Source of the DNA: JBQTIY01 sp052387675 | GTDB taxonomy: Bacteria; Planctomycetota; B15-G4 | Length of the DNA stretch: 64,000 nt | Direction: 5' to 3' | Assembly: GCA_052387675.1 (NCBI GenBank) | Contig: JBQTIY010000009.1 | Span: 186,001 to 250,000 of the forward strand | In this document: positions 32,215-41,152 of the stretch, one piece after another | How the letters are laid out: every line of letters starts with the position of its first letter | Numbering within the stretch: the stretch's first letter is position 1 | Translations under genes and position numbers: made by a program | The notes under the pieces: model-generated | What the model was told of the DNA's origin: nothing | The model's input: only the letters and a program-made list of their open reading frames with translations | Databases searched by the model: none

Positions 32215-33921
32215 TCAGACCTCCGTCGGCGCGAAGAATTCGAGGCGCAGGCCGCGGCTGGAGGCGAGCCCGGCCGGCGCGCCCGGATCGAGCACGAACC
32301 ACTGCAGGACGAGTTCCACTCCGACGGCGGCCGGTTCATTGGGCACGGCCACGGCAAAGGACGTGAAACCCGCGCCGGCGCCGTTGCCCTCCAGCAGACC
32401 CAGCGAGAGGAGCTGAAAGGACGGGCTCAGCGCGAGGTGCAGCGGCGTGCCCAGCACGGTGGTGCCCGGCGGCGAACTCTGCACGTCGAAGCCGAGCAGC
32501 ACCGGTGCGCCGCCGAGGCCGCGGCCCAGCCCGAGCATGAGTGAGGGATTTCCGAGCAGCGGCGGCTGCTGCGCCACGGGCAGCGGAATGAATCCGCCGG
32601 TGCCGGCTCCGCCGACACCGAAGGGCGCCGGCACGCGCTCACTGCCGCCGTAGAGCGTGGGGCGGTCAAAGGGCGCGCTCTCGGCGGCCACGCGCGGATC
32701 GGTGAGCGCACCGAGGAAAGCCACCAGGGCGTTCTGCTGCTGCGGGTTCAGCCCCAGCGGAATGATGGCCGGGTCCTGGTTCTGCAGGAAATCGCCGCCG
32801 CGGTCGTAGAAGGCGACGACGGCGGCCAGCGACGGCAGCGAGCCGGTGTGGAAGTAAGGGCCGCGCAGCGCCACGTTGCGCAGGCTGGGCGTCTTGAACT
32901 TGCCTTGGTCCTGCGGCAGTCCAGTGAGTGCACCCAAGCCCGGGTCTTCGCCAGGCGGACGCACACCCAGCGCGTGGAACTGCTGGTCGGTGAAGAGCGG
33001 GCCAACATGGCAGATGTTGCAGCGGCCCGGCCCGTTGAAGATCGCCTGGCCCTGCTGCTGTAGCGGCGTCAGCGCGGCGGCGTTGCCGGCGATGAAGGCA
33101 TCCCAAGGCGCCTCGTCGGAGATGAGGGTGCGCTCGTAGGTGGCGATGGCCAGCGCGATGCGCGTGGGCGTGACCGCGGGAGTGCCGAAAGCTTCCGCAA
33201 AGAGTTGCGGATAGTTGCGCCCGGCGATCCAGTCGGCGAGCGCGACGGGGATGTCTTGTGCAAGCACTAGCGGAGAGGAGGATGCAATGCGCGTTGCGAC
33301 TTCATTCCAGTCGCGGCCGGCGTGCGCCATTTCCACACTGCTCACCGGCGGGCCAACAGCCTGGCTCTCCAGCGCGCCGCCGAAGGGCAGCACGAGCGCT
33401 CCGCTGACCGGGTCGCTGAAGACGCCGCCGGCGCGGCCATCCCAGAAGAGGGACGGCGCGAAGGCGGCATTGATCATGGAGGGGGCCTTGCGCCCCGTGA
33501 CCTGCAGCACGAAGGGGAAGTCCTGCGTGGGCACGAGCTGATTGGCGGCATCGGTGCCCACCACGCCGGGCGAACCGCGCACATCGTCGGCGGTGCCGGC
33601 CACTCCATCAGGGCCGGGATGTAGCGAGATCGGACCAACCAGCGCGCTGCGCGGGTCGCTGCCGCCCACCGCAGGAATGTGACAAGTGCCGCAAGAGATG
33701 GTGCGCGGGCTCGAGAGCTGCTCGTCCCAAAAGAGCGCCTTACCGAGGTTGGCCTTGGCCACAGTGATGGGATTGCCCGGCGGCACAGGCACGGGCGGCA
33801 CGCCGGGTGGCGGCCCGATCTGGGCCGAGGCAGAGGCTGCCAGCAGCAGCAGCGCTGCGAGACGGACGCTCGGCTTGCTCGCACCGGCGCGGCCGCTGCG
33901 AATCTGCTCGTGGCGCTTCAT
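32215..33921 (-). CDS. Secreted di-haem cytochrome c peroxidase (MauG/CcpA family) with C-terminal extension
   Basis: A 568-residue periplasmic or extracellular protein with a signal peptide (LAALLLLAASASA) and two haem-c sites, CGTCH at residues 77-81 and CNICH near residue 303, in the positions typical of bacterial cytochrome c peroxidase/MauG. FWDGRAGG, LRNVALRGPYFHTGSL and VAFYDRGGD are family motifs. About 150 extra residues follow the catalytic part, ending VLQWFVLDPGAPAGLASS, similar to the C-terminus of the secreted protein at 29389. It may reduce peroxide or modify an extracellular substrate. Start shares one base with the stop of the Arg-rich protein gene (TGATG). Confidence 0.85.
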   Translation of the reverse strand: MKRHEQIRSGRAGASKPSVRLAALLLLAASASAQIGPPPGVPPVPVPPGNPITVAKANLGKALFWDEQLSSPRTISCGTCHIPAVGGSDPRSALVGPISLHPGPDGVAGTADDVRGSPGVVGTDAANQLVPTQDFPFVLQVTGRKAPSMINAAFAPSLFWDGRAGGVFSDPVSGALVLPFGGALESQAVGPPVSSVEMAHAGRDWNEVATRIASSSPLVLAQDIPVALADWIAGRNYPQLFAEAFGTPAVTPTRIALAIATYERTLISDEAPWDAFIAGNAAALTPLQQQGQAIFNGPGRCNICHVGPLFTDQQFHALGVRPPGEDPGLGALTGLPQDQGKFKTPSLRNVALRGPYFHTGSLPSLAAVVAFYDRGGDFLQNQDPAIIPLGLNPQQQNALVAFLGALTDPRVAAESAPFDRPTLYGGSERVPAPFGVGGAGTGGFIPLPVAQQPPLLGNPSLMLGLGRGLGGAPVLLGFDVQSSPPGTTVLGTPLHLALSPSFQLLSLGLLEGNGAGAGFTSFAVAVPNEPAAVGVELVLQWFVLDPGAPAGLASSRGLRLEFFAPTEV

Positions 33922-34376
33922 CAGACATCCCTCCGCTGCTCGCGGTCCTGTGGGCCGAAGGGCTGGGGTCCACGCGGGCCGGCGCGGAGGCGCTCGCCGC
34001 CGCGCTCGCCGACGCGGTCGCCGATCCGCTCGCGGACGCGCTCGCGAAGCGTGTCCATGCGTCGCTCGCGCTCGGCTTGCAGCGCGCGCTCGACTTCCCG
34101 CCCGACTTCACGTCGCACTTCGCGCTGGACCTGGCGCTTCACATGCCGCATGAGCTTGGCGCGGAGTTCCTGGCGCCGCTCGCCGCGCTGGCCCTGCTGG
34201 CCGCGATCGGCCTCGTCCGCGTCTGGGCGGGGGCTCTCCCGGACGCTGTCGGGGTCCGGTGGCGCGCGGCGTGGGGCGCGCTGCGCGCTGGCCTCGGCCG
34301 AGAGCAGGCCGAGCAGGGCGAGCCCGGCCAGAAAGGCCAGGGCCCGGGAACTGAGCGAAGTGTTGGGGCTGGTCAT
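33921..34376 (-). CDS. Secreted Arg/Glu-rich low-complexity protein
   Basis: A 151-residue protein with a signal peptide (LAFLAGLALLGLLSAEASA), then an extremely Arg- and Glu-rich helix-forming region (RHVKRQVQREVRREVGREVE, RERVRERIGDRVGERGGERL). No family is recognised. The gene is expressed toward the di-haem peroxidase and divergently from the sigma factor, with a good AAGGAGA ribosome site and a TAAGGT hexamer upstream. It might be an envelope partner or substrate of the sigma-kinase system encoded next door. The frame is also open on the opposite strand, but the signal peptide, ribosome site and one-base overlap support this strand. Confidence 0.6.
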   Translation of the reverse strand: MTSPNTSLSSRALAFLAGLALLGLLSAEASAQRAPRRAPPDPDSVRESPRPDADEADRGQQGQRGERRQELRAKLMRHVKRQVQREVRREVGREVERALQAERERRMDTLRERVRERIGDRVGERGGERLRAGPRGPQPFGPQDREQRRDV

Positions 34377-34422
34377 GGCGAGTGTCTCCTTGAGAGTGAA
34401 GGCGCAATCGCCGTCCGGACCT

Positions 34423-34428
34423 TACGCT
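34423..34428 (+). promoter_or_regulatory. Candidate leaderless -10 element of the ECF sigma gene
   Basis: TACGCT ends 8 nt before the sigma factor ATG at 34437. A facing TAAGGT (reverse strand, about 34419-34424) would serve the divergent Arg-rich protein gene. Confidence 0.4.
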
Positions 34429-34436
34429 GTTTCCCA

Positions 34437-35035
34437 ATGCGCCCCTTCGAGGACCAGGAACGCGAGGCCCTGCGCCGCGGCGCGCCAGCGGCTTGGGGCC
34501 GAGTTTGCGCCGAGGTGGCGCCGCGCCTGCTGGTCCTGCTGCGCTGCCGCATGGACGCTGAACTCTCAGCCCGCCTCGACCCCGAGGATCTGCTTCAGGA
34601 AGGCCTGCTCCAGCTCTCGCGCTCGCGCCTCGACCCGGGGCCAGCGGGCCTAGCGCTCCTGGCCTGGTTGCGCGAGGCCGCGGCGCACCTGCTCATCGAC
34701 GGGCATCGCCGCCATGTGGAGGCGGCGCGCCGGTCGGTGCGCTCCGAGCGCGGCGCGCCCGCGGGCCCGGGCGCTAGCGACGAGCAGGCCTCGCCGCTGA
34801 CCACGCCGACGCGCGCCGCGCGCCGGGCTGAACGCGCGGCGGAGTTGGCGCGCGCGCTACAGCGCCTGGGCGTCGAGCAGCGCGATGTGCTTCTGCACCG
34901 TCTGATCGAGGGCCATTCGCTGGCCGAGACGGCCAAGCTCATGTCGCGCAGCGAAGGGGCCGTCTCCGTGCTGCAGAATCGCGCCCTGAAATCCTTGCGC
35001 GAGGTCTACCGCGGCCCGGCGCCGACGGGAGCGCC

Positions 35036-35039
<4 letters not shown>
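34437..35039 (+). CDS. ECF-type RNA polymerase sigma factor
   Basis: A 200-residue sigma-70 family factor with region 2 (RLDPEDLLQEGLLQLSRSRLD, then LLAWLREAAAHLLIDGHRRH, resembling the DLxQE and RNxxxDxxR motifs) and region 4 (LGVEQRDVLLHRLIEGHSLAETAKLMSRSEGAVSVLQNRALKSLRE, which runs to the C-terminus). No anti-sigma gene is adjacent; instead a membrane Ser/Thr kinase gene overlaps it by ATGA, a pairing known from planctomycetes, where the kinase is thought to control the sigma factor. The open frame upstream of 34437 lies opposite the Arg-rich gene and is not used. Confidence 0.85.
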
Positions 35040-36271
<1,232 letters not shown>

Positions 36272-36302
36272 GGGCGAGCCGAGCGGTGTCGTCCGGGAGT
36301 GC

Positions 36303-36308
36303 TAGGAT
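36303..36308 (+). promoter_or_regulatory. Candidate extended -10 element (TGCTAGGAT)
   Basis: TAGGAT preceded by TGC, 27 nt before the thioredoxin-like lipoprotein ATG. A CGGAGG ribosome site lies between. Confidence 0.5.
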
Positions 36309-36335
36309 TCTCGGCCCACTCCTCGGAGGTCGAGT

Positions 36336-36902
36336 ATGTTCGACTGCACTTTCACTCGCGCCGGTTCCGCCCTGCTGCTCCTCGCATCGCTGGGTGCGGC
36401 CCTTCCGGCCTGCACGGCTCGCACTGCAGTCCAGGCGGAGGTGGGTGCGGCAAGCAACGCGCCACCTGCCGCCGTCGCAGCGAGCGTCGGCGAACCGGTG
36501 GCCGACTTCACGCTGAAGGATGCCGCCGGGCAGGAGCACTCGCTGTCCGACTTCCGCGGGCGCGTTGTGCTGCTCGACTTCTGGGCCTCGTGGTGCGGGC
36601 CGTGCCGCAAGGCCATGCCGGAGATCGCCGAACTGGCGCACGAGTACGCCGGCAAGGGAGTGGAGATCGTGGGCGTCGCCATCGGCGAGCCGGGCGAGAA
36701 ATCGGCTGAGTACATGAAGAAGCAGGGCTTCGACTACAAGCTCTTCGTCGAGGGCGATGCCGTCGCCAAGCAGTTCGGGGTGCAGGCCATTCCCACGGTC
36801 GTCATCCTGGATCGCGACGGCCGCAACGTCTTTCAGAAGACGGGCGCCCCGCCCAAGGCGGAGCTCGTCGAGCTGCTCGACAAACAGCTCGCCGGAAGCT
36901 GA
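36336..36902 (+). CDS. TlpA/ResA-like thioredoxin, probable lipoprotein
   Basis: A 188-residue extracytoplasmic thiol-disulfide oxidoreductase. The hydrophobic N-terminus ends in LPAC (Cys 26), a plausible lipobox. The thioredoxin fold begins VADFTLKDAAGQEHSLSDF, and the active site is WCGPC at residues 86-90, with the cis-Pro in FGVQAIPTVVILDRDG. Such proteins reduce apocytochrome c or CuA-site cysteines; the oxidase operon on the opposite strand just downstream gives that context. A GGAGG ribosome site precedes ATG 36336. It is convergent with the Sco-like gene. Confidence 0.85.
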   Translation: MFDCTFTRAGSALLLLASLGAALPACTARTAVQAEVGAASNAPPAAVAASVGEPVADFTLKDAAGQEHSLSDFRGRVVLLDFWASWCGPCRKAMPEIAELAHEYAGKGVEIVGVAIGEPGEKSAEYMKKQGFDYKLFVEGDAVAKQFGVQAIPTVVILDRDGRNVFQKTGAPPKAELVELLDKQLAGS

Positions 36903-36938
36903 GGTCGCTGCGAGCACGCGCCCCTGCCGCGGCTCGGC

Positions 36939-37589
36939 TCAGGGCGTAGGCGGAGGATCCTGCGCCGCCCAGTTGGCGAGCTGCCCGGTCTCAGCGACAA
37001 GACTGTCGCGTCCGGCCTCGCTGTCGTCGTAGACGCCGCGCGCTCGGCCGTGGCGGTCGAGCAAGAGCCAGTCGGCGCTGGGGCTGCCCGCCGCAGTGGC
37101 GAGGCTCAGCATCTGCCGGCTGCCTTCGTCCGCGAGGAAGATCTGGTTGGGGCGGTGCACGCGCTGCGCGACGAGGAAGTCCTCGAGTTGCTTGGGGTCG
37201 CCGCCCGAGCAGAGCAGCACGAAGTTCACGGTGTTGCCGAGGCCGCGCAGCCGGCGCCGCAGCGCGATGAGACTTTCTAGCGCCGTGCCTTGCCGCAGGG
37301 CATCGCCTAGTGGCAGCGCGCCGACGAGCGTGATCTGCCCGCGCAGCGCGGCCAGGCTGACCAGCGTGCCCTGGGCGTCGGGCAACTGGGTGTCGAGCGG
37401 CGCCGTCTCCAGGCCCGGCAGCATCGGGGGGAATTCCCGCCGCAGCGACTTCACCAGCGGCACGGAGAAGCCGGTCAGGATGAGCAGCGCCCAAAAGGCG
37501 CCCCACCACTTGGCGCCCCCAGATCTGGCGCCAGGCCGGCGGCTCAGACGGCTTCCTTCCGCTCCCGGGCCAGCAGACGACGGATCCAC
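36939..37589 (-). CDS. Sco1/SenC-like membrane protein lacking the copper ligands
   Basis: A 216-residue protein with an N-terminal membrane anchor (WWGAFWALLILTGFSVPLV) and a thioredoxin-like domain in the Sco position of the cytochrome oxidase operon. DAQGTLVSLAALRGQITLVGALPL corresponds to the Sco start, but the CxxxC motif is absent (only one Cys, in LLCSGGD) and no matching distal His is evident, so copper delivery in the usual way is unlikely. WLLLDRHGRARGVYDD resembles the C-terminal Sco/thioredoxin strand. The start is taken as GTG 37589, overlapping the 66-residue gene by 46 nt; this start is uncertain. Confidence 0.6.
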   Translation of the reverse strand: MDPSSAGPGAEGSRLSRRPGARSGGAKWWGAFWALLILTGFSVPLVKSLRREFPPMLPGLETAPLDTQLPDAQGTLVSLAALRGQITLVGALPLGDALRQGTALESLIALRRRLRGLGNTVNFVLLCSGGDPKQLEDFLVAQRVHRPNQIFLADEGSRQMLSLATAAGSPSADWLLLDRHGRARGVYDDSEAGRDSLVAETGQLANWAAQDPPPTP

Positions 37590-37744
37590 AGCAGCGTGAG
37601 CGAGACGACGGCGTAGGGCAGGATCAGGAAGCCCAGGATGTAGAGCAGCGTGTCCGTGTCCTGGCTGAGCGAGCAGTAGGGGCAGGCCGAGGCTGCCGCC
37701 GAGAGCGCGACAACGGCTCCGGCGACGGCCGCGCCGCGCTTCAC
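37544..37744 (-). CDS. Small membrane protein with CPYC motif
   Basis: A 66-residue protein: hydrophobic N-terminus (AAVAGAVVALSAAASA), a CPYC pair directly after it (Cys 21 and 24) and a second hydrophobic segment (LLYILGFLILPYAVVSLTLLW) before a basic tail. It is in the oxidase operon between subunit IV and the Sco-like gene and starts with GTG overlapping the subunit IV stop (GTGA). CPYC is a redox- or metal-type motif; as the neighbouring Sco-like protein lacks cysteines, this small protein might supply them. The family is not recognised. Confidence 0.6.
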   Translation of the reverse strand: MKRGAAVAGAVVALSAAASACPYCSLSQDTDTLLYILGFLILPYAVVSLTLLWIRRLLARERKEAV

Positions 37745-38106
37745 GAGAGGGAATCCCGGAAGGCCTGCTCGACCATCAAGATCACGGCTGCGAGCCCCAT
37801 GTACACCGGCATCATGGCGATGTACTTCAGCCAGGCCTTCTCCCACTTGAGGTGCATGAAGTAGGCGGCCACCAGCACGGCCTTGCCCACCGCGAGCATC
37901 GTGAGCAGCATCCACTTGGTGTGGTGGTTCCACGGGGCCGAGTAGACCTGCGGCACGAAGACCTCGACCACGGTCAGGAAGGCCAGAACCAGCCAGATCG
38001 TGACGAAGGTGGAGGTGGTGGGGCCGTGTGCTGCGGCGCCGTGACCGCCCGCAGATGCGTGCGTGCCGTGCGTCGTGGCGTGGGACTTGTCGTGTTTAGC
38101 GGACAT
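37741..38106 (-). CDS. Cytochrome c oxidase subunit IV family protein
   Basis: A 121-residue small oxidase subunit. A His-rich N-terminal tail (THGTHASAGGHGAAAHG) is followed by three hydrophobic segments (TFVTIWLVLAFLTVVEVFV, KWMLLTMLAVGKAVLVAAYF and YIAMMPVYMGLAAVILMV) with the MHLKWE loop typical of prokaryotic subunit IV. GAGGAGG lies 6 nt before ATG 38106. It sits between coxC and the 66-residue CPYC gene. The His-rich tail might bind metal, but this is untested. Confidence 0.85.
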   Translation of the reverse strand: MSAKHDKSHATTHGTHASAGGHGAAAHGPTTSTFVTIWLVLAFLTVVEVFVPQVYSAPWNHHTKWMLLTMLAVGKAVLVAAYFMHLKWEKAWLKYIAMMPVYMGLAAVILMVEQAFRDSLS

Positions 38107-38117
38107 GGCGTCCCTCC

Positions 38118-38798
38118 TCAGAGCAGGTACACGAAGGTGAAGACCAGGATCCAGACCAGGTCCACGAAGTGCCAGAACAGGCCCACCAGTTCCACGGGGC
38201 TGGCTGAGTTGCCGCCCTGCGTGTAGCGGCCCTTCATGGCGCCAAAGAGGATGCAGGTGAGGTAGATCACACCGGAGAGCACGTGCAGTCCGTGGAAGCC
38301 GGTGACTACGTAGAACGTAGAGCCGAAGAGCGGGTGCAGCGCCTGTCCATTGAAGGTGGACTCGGTGAGTCCGATGCCCAAGTGCGACAGGTGCGTGTAC
38401 TCGTAGGCTTGAATGCCGAGGAACATCGCGCCGCCGAGGATGGTGGCGAAGAGCCAGCCCACCGTGGCGCTCTTGCGCATCTGTTGGCTGGCCTGCACAG
38501 CCATGACCATGGAGACCGACGAGCAGATGAGCACGAAGGTCGCGAAGGCCGTGAGATTGATGCCTAGGACCTCGGTGGGCGTGATGCCGTCCGCCGGCCA
38601 GTAGGGCGCGAAGATGCGCATGAGCGCATAGGCCAGCAGCAGGCCGCCGAAGGCCATGCCGTCCTGCGCGATGAAGATCCACATGGCGACCTTGCCGCCG
38701 GTGGCCTTGCCGAAGAGGGGGTCCTCGTGCCGCTCGTCCGGCGCATCCGAACTGTGCGGGTGAGCAGCGTCGTGAGACACGGCGTGGGATGCGTTCAT
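38118..38798 (-). CDS. coxC: Cytochrome c oxidase subunit III
   Basis: A 226-residue haem-copper oxidase subunit III. The seven hydrophobic segments include KVAMWIFIAQDGMAFGGLLL, LGIQAYEYTHL, STFYVVTGFHGLHVLSGVIY and LFWHFVDLVWILVFTFVYLL, all diagnostic of CoxC (WHFVDxVW at the end). A His-rich soluble N-terminus precedes the first helix. It follows a second, shorter subunit III-like gene and precedes subunit IV in the oxidase operon. Confidence 0.92.
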   Translation of the reverse strand: MNASHAVSHDAAHPHSSDAPDERHEDPLFGKATGGKVAMWIFIAQDGMAFGGLLLAYALMRIFAPYWPADGITPTEVLGINLTAFATFVLICSSVSMVMAVQASQQMRKSATVGWLFATILGGAMFLGIQAYEYTHLSHLGIGLTESTFNGQALHPLFGSTFYVVTGFHGLHVLSGVIYLTCILFGAMKGRYTQGGNSASPVELVGLFWHFVDLVWILVFTFVYLL

Positions 38799-38810
38799 GC
38801 GGGACGGATC

Positions 38811-39398
38811 CTAGAAGACAAAGAGGGCCAGGAAGAGCACGAGCCACACGGCACCGACGAAGTGCCAGAAGAGGGCGATGTTGACCGGCGTGGAGATGCG
38901 CGCGGAGCTGTAGCGGCCGGTGGCGCCGCCGACCAGCACCAGACCCAGTCCCAGCAGGCCGCAGACGACGTGGGCGGCGTGGAACCAGGTCAGCGCGAAG
39001 AAGAGGGATTCATAGATGCCGGTCTCGGGGCGCGAACCGGCGCTCCACAGATCGAGCCACAGGCGGGTCTGGAGCACGGCGAAGGCCAAGCCCAGCGCGC
39101 CGGCCAGCGACCAGAGCGACAAGAAACCTGTGCGGCCTTGCCGACCGCGCACCACCGCGGCGTGCAAGACGAGACTGCTGGCCAGCAGCAGCAGGGTGCC
39201 GAAGAGCGCAAGCTGCGTCGAGGGCAGCACCACGCCGGCCGGCGGCCACGCAGGCTGGCGACCGCGCACGACCAAAAAGGAAAGGAAGAGCGTGAGGAAG
39301 GCCATGGTCCAGCTCCCCAGGAACAGAACCATTCCCAAGGTCTTGTCGACCTGGGAGCGGGTGCTTTCCTTAGGCAGCGTGAGCGTGGCGGTGGACAT
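38811..39398 (-). CDS. Second, shorter subunit III-like oxidase protein
   Basis: A 195-residue membrane protein of the CoxC/CyoC superfamily with five to six hydrophobic segments. ESLFFALTWFHAAHVVCGLLG and NIALFWHFVGAVWLVLFLALF match the last two helices of subunit III, while the N-terminal part (GMVLFLGSWTMAFLTLFLSFLV) is shorter. It is encoded directly between coxA and the full-length coxC. Two tandem subunit III-like proteins occur in some oxidase operons of marine bacteria; whether both are structural subunits cannot be told here. Confidence 0.8.
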   Translation of the reverse strand: MSTATLTLPKESTRSQVDKTLGMVLFLGSWTMAFLTLFLSFLVVRGRQPAWPPAGVVLPSTQLALFGTLLLLASSLVLHAAVVRGRQGRTGFLSLWSLAGALGLAFAVLQTRLWLDLWSAGSRPETGIYESLFFALTWFHAAHVVCGLLGLGLVLVGGATGRYSSARISTPVNIALFWHFVGAVWLVLFLALFVF

Positions 39399-39429
39399 GG
39401 GGCTTAGCGTTTCGCTGTGGCCTAGGGCC

Positions 39430-41148
39430 TCAGGAGGGGAGCTTCTCCGTTTGCGGCAGCCAGTCGCGGTCCTTGAGCTTGGGGTGGCTGTACTCGTGCG
39501 GACCGGAGAGCACCACCGGGATGTGGTCGAAGTTGTGGTGCGGCGGCGGGCTGGGGATGCCCCACTCCAGCGTGCCGACCTGCCAGGGGTTCATCGCGGC
39601 CTTGGTGCCGCTCTTCACGCTGGAGAGGAAGTTCCAGGCGAAGAAGAGCTGGCTCACGCCCAGCACGAAGGCGGCCGCCGAGGTGAGCACGTTGAGGTGC
39701 TGCAGCGGCTGCGTGTAGGCGTTGTCGGTGTGGTCGTAGTAGCGGCGCGGCATGCCGGCCCAGCCGCTCACGAACATCGTGCAGAACACGGTCGTCAGCG
39801 GAATGATCGTGGTCCAGAAGTGCAGCTTGCCCAGCTTCTCGCTCAGGTTGCGGCCGAACATCTTGGGGAACCAGAAGTAGGTGCCCGCGAAGGCCCCGAA
39901 GAGGGCCGACGCCGCCATGGTGAGGTGGAAGTGGCCCACCACGAAGTAGGTGTCGTGCAGGAAGACGTCGGTGGAGATGGTGGCGAGATAGATGCCGGTC
40001 AGGCCGCCCAGTCCGAAGACGAAGATCACGCCCATGGAGAAGAGCATGGCCGTGGTGAGGCGCAAGCTGCCGCGCCACAGCGTGTGCAGCCAGTTGAAGA
40101 AGAGGATCTCGCCCGGCACCGAGATGATCATGGTGAGCAGCATGAAGCTCTCGCCGAGCATCGCGGTGAGGCCGGTGGTGAACATGTGGTGGCCGTAGAC
40201 CACCGCGGACAGGATCGTGACCGCCGCCATGGCGCCGACCGTGACCTTGTAGGCGAAGGCCGGCTTGCGCGCGAAGAAGGAGAGCAGGTCCGAGACGATG
40301 CCCCAGGCCGGCAAGATGAGGATGTAGACCTCAGGGTGCCCGAAGAGCCAGAAGAGGTGCTGGTAGAGGATCGGGTCGCCGGCGCCGCTCGTCGTGATGG
40401 AGGCCGGCACGAAGAAGCTCGTGCCGAAGGCGCGGTCCAGCACCATGAGGATCATGGCGCTGCCGATGACGGGCAGGAAGAGCACGTTGAGCACCGACGT
40501 GAAGAAGAGGCCCCACACCGTGAGCGGCAGCCGCGACCAGGTCATGCCCGGCGCGCGCAGCCGGATGATCGTGGTCACGTAGTTGATGCCGCCCATGATC
40601 GAGCTGGCGCCGATGAAGAACACGGCGATGGCCCAGAGCGTCTCGCCGTCGCCCGGTGTGCCGATCGTGGAGGAGAGCGTCGGATAGGCCGTCCAGCCGC
40701 CCTCGGCCGCGCCCAGCGGCACGAACAGCGAAGCGAAGGCCACGCCCGCGCCCAGCACGAGCGTCCAGAAGGACAGCATGTTGAGCGTGGGGAAGATCAT
40801 GTCCCGCGCGCCGATCATGAGCGGGATGCAGAAGTTGCCGAAGGCGCCGATCAACAGGGGCGTGAGCCCCAGGAAGATCATGATCGTGCCGTGCATCGTG
40901 AACAGCGTGTTGTAGCTGTCGGGCGGCAGGACGCCGTCGGAGTTGGGCCACAAGAGCTGACCGAGCAGCGGCACCGGCTGGCCCGGGTAGGCGAGCTGCC
41001 AGCGGATGATCATGGCCATGATGCCGCCGATGAGCAGCCAGATGAGGCCCATCCACATGAACTGCTTGGCGATGACCTTGTGGTCGACAGAGAAGACGTG
41101 CTTCCGCAGGAAGCTCGTCGGCGCGGGGTGAATGTGGTCGCCGCTCAT
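39430..41148 (-). CDS. coxA: Cytochrome c oxidase subunit I
   Basis: A 572-residue catalytic subunit of an aa3/caa3-type (A-family) haem-copper oxidase. Visible are TMHGTIMIF with a low-spin haem His, GARDMIFPTLNMLSFW, GHPEVYILILPAWG with the cross-linked His-Tyr and proton-channel Glu, GHHMFTTG with the CuB His pair, and YFVVGHFHLTM with the haem ligands. The longer frame reaches 41259, but ATG at 41148 gives the usual start and falls 4 nt after coxB. A long GC-rich antisense frame over this gene is a codon-bias shadow. Confidence 0.94.
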   Translation of the reverse strand: MSGDHIHPAPTSFLRKHVFSVDHKVIAKQFMWMGLIWLLIGGIMAMIIRWQLAYPGQPVPLLGQLLWPNSDGVLPPDSYNTLFTMHGTIMIFLGLTPLLIGAFGNFCIPLMIGARDMIFPTLNMLSFWTLVLGAGVAFASLFVPLGAAEGGWTAYPTLSSTIGTPGDGETLWAIAVFFIGASSIMGGINYVTTIIRLRAPGMTWSRLPLTVWGLFFTSVLNVLFLPVIGSAMILMVLDRAFGTSFFVPASITTSGAGDPILYQHLFWLFGHPEVYILILPAWGIVSDLLSFFARKPAFAYKVTVGAMAAVTILSAVVYGHHMFTTGLTAMLGESFMLLTMIISVPGEILFFNWLHTLWRGSLRLTTAMLFSMGVIFVFGLGGLTGIYLATISTDVFLHDTYFVVGHFHLTMAASALFGAFAGTYFWFPKMFGRNLSEKLGKLHFWTTIIPLTTVFCTMFVSGWAGMPRRYYDHTDNAYTQPLQHLNVLTSAAAFVLGVSQLFFAWNFLSSVKSGTKAAMNPWQVGTLEWGIPSPPPHHNFDHIPVVLSGPHEYSHPKLKDRDWLPQTEKLPS

Positions 41149-41152
41149 CGGG

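Noticed and set aside
36336..36902. Thioredoxin-like protein as the missing Sco
   Set aside because: It has WCGPC and the TlpA pattern, not the Sco CxxxC and distal His, and lies on the opposite strand.
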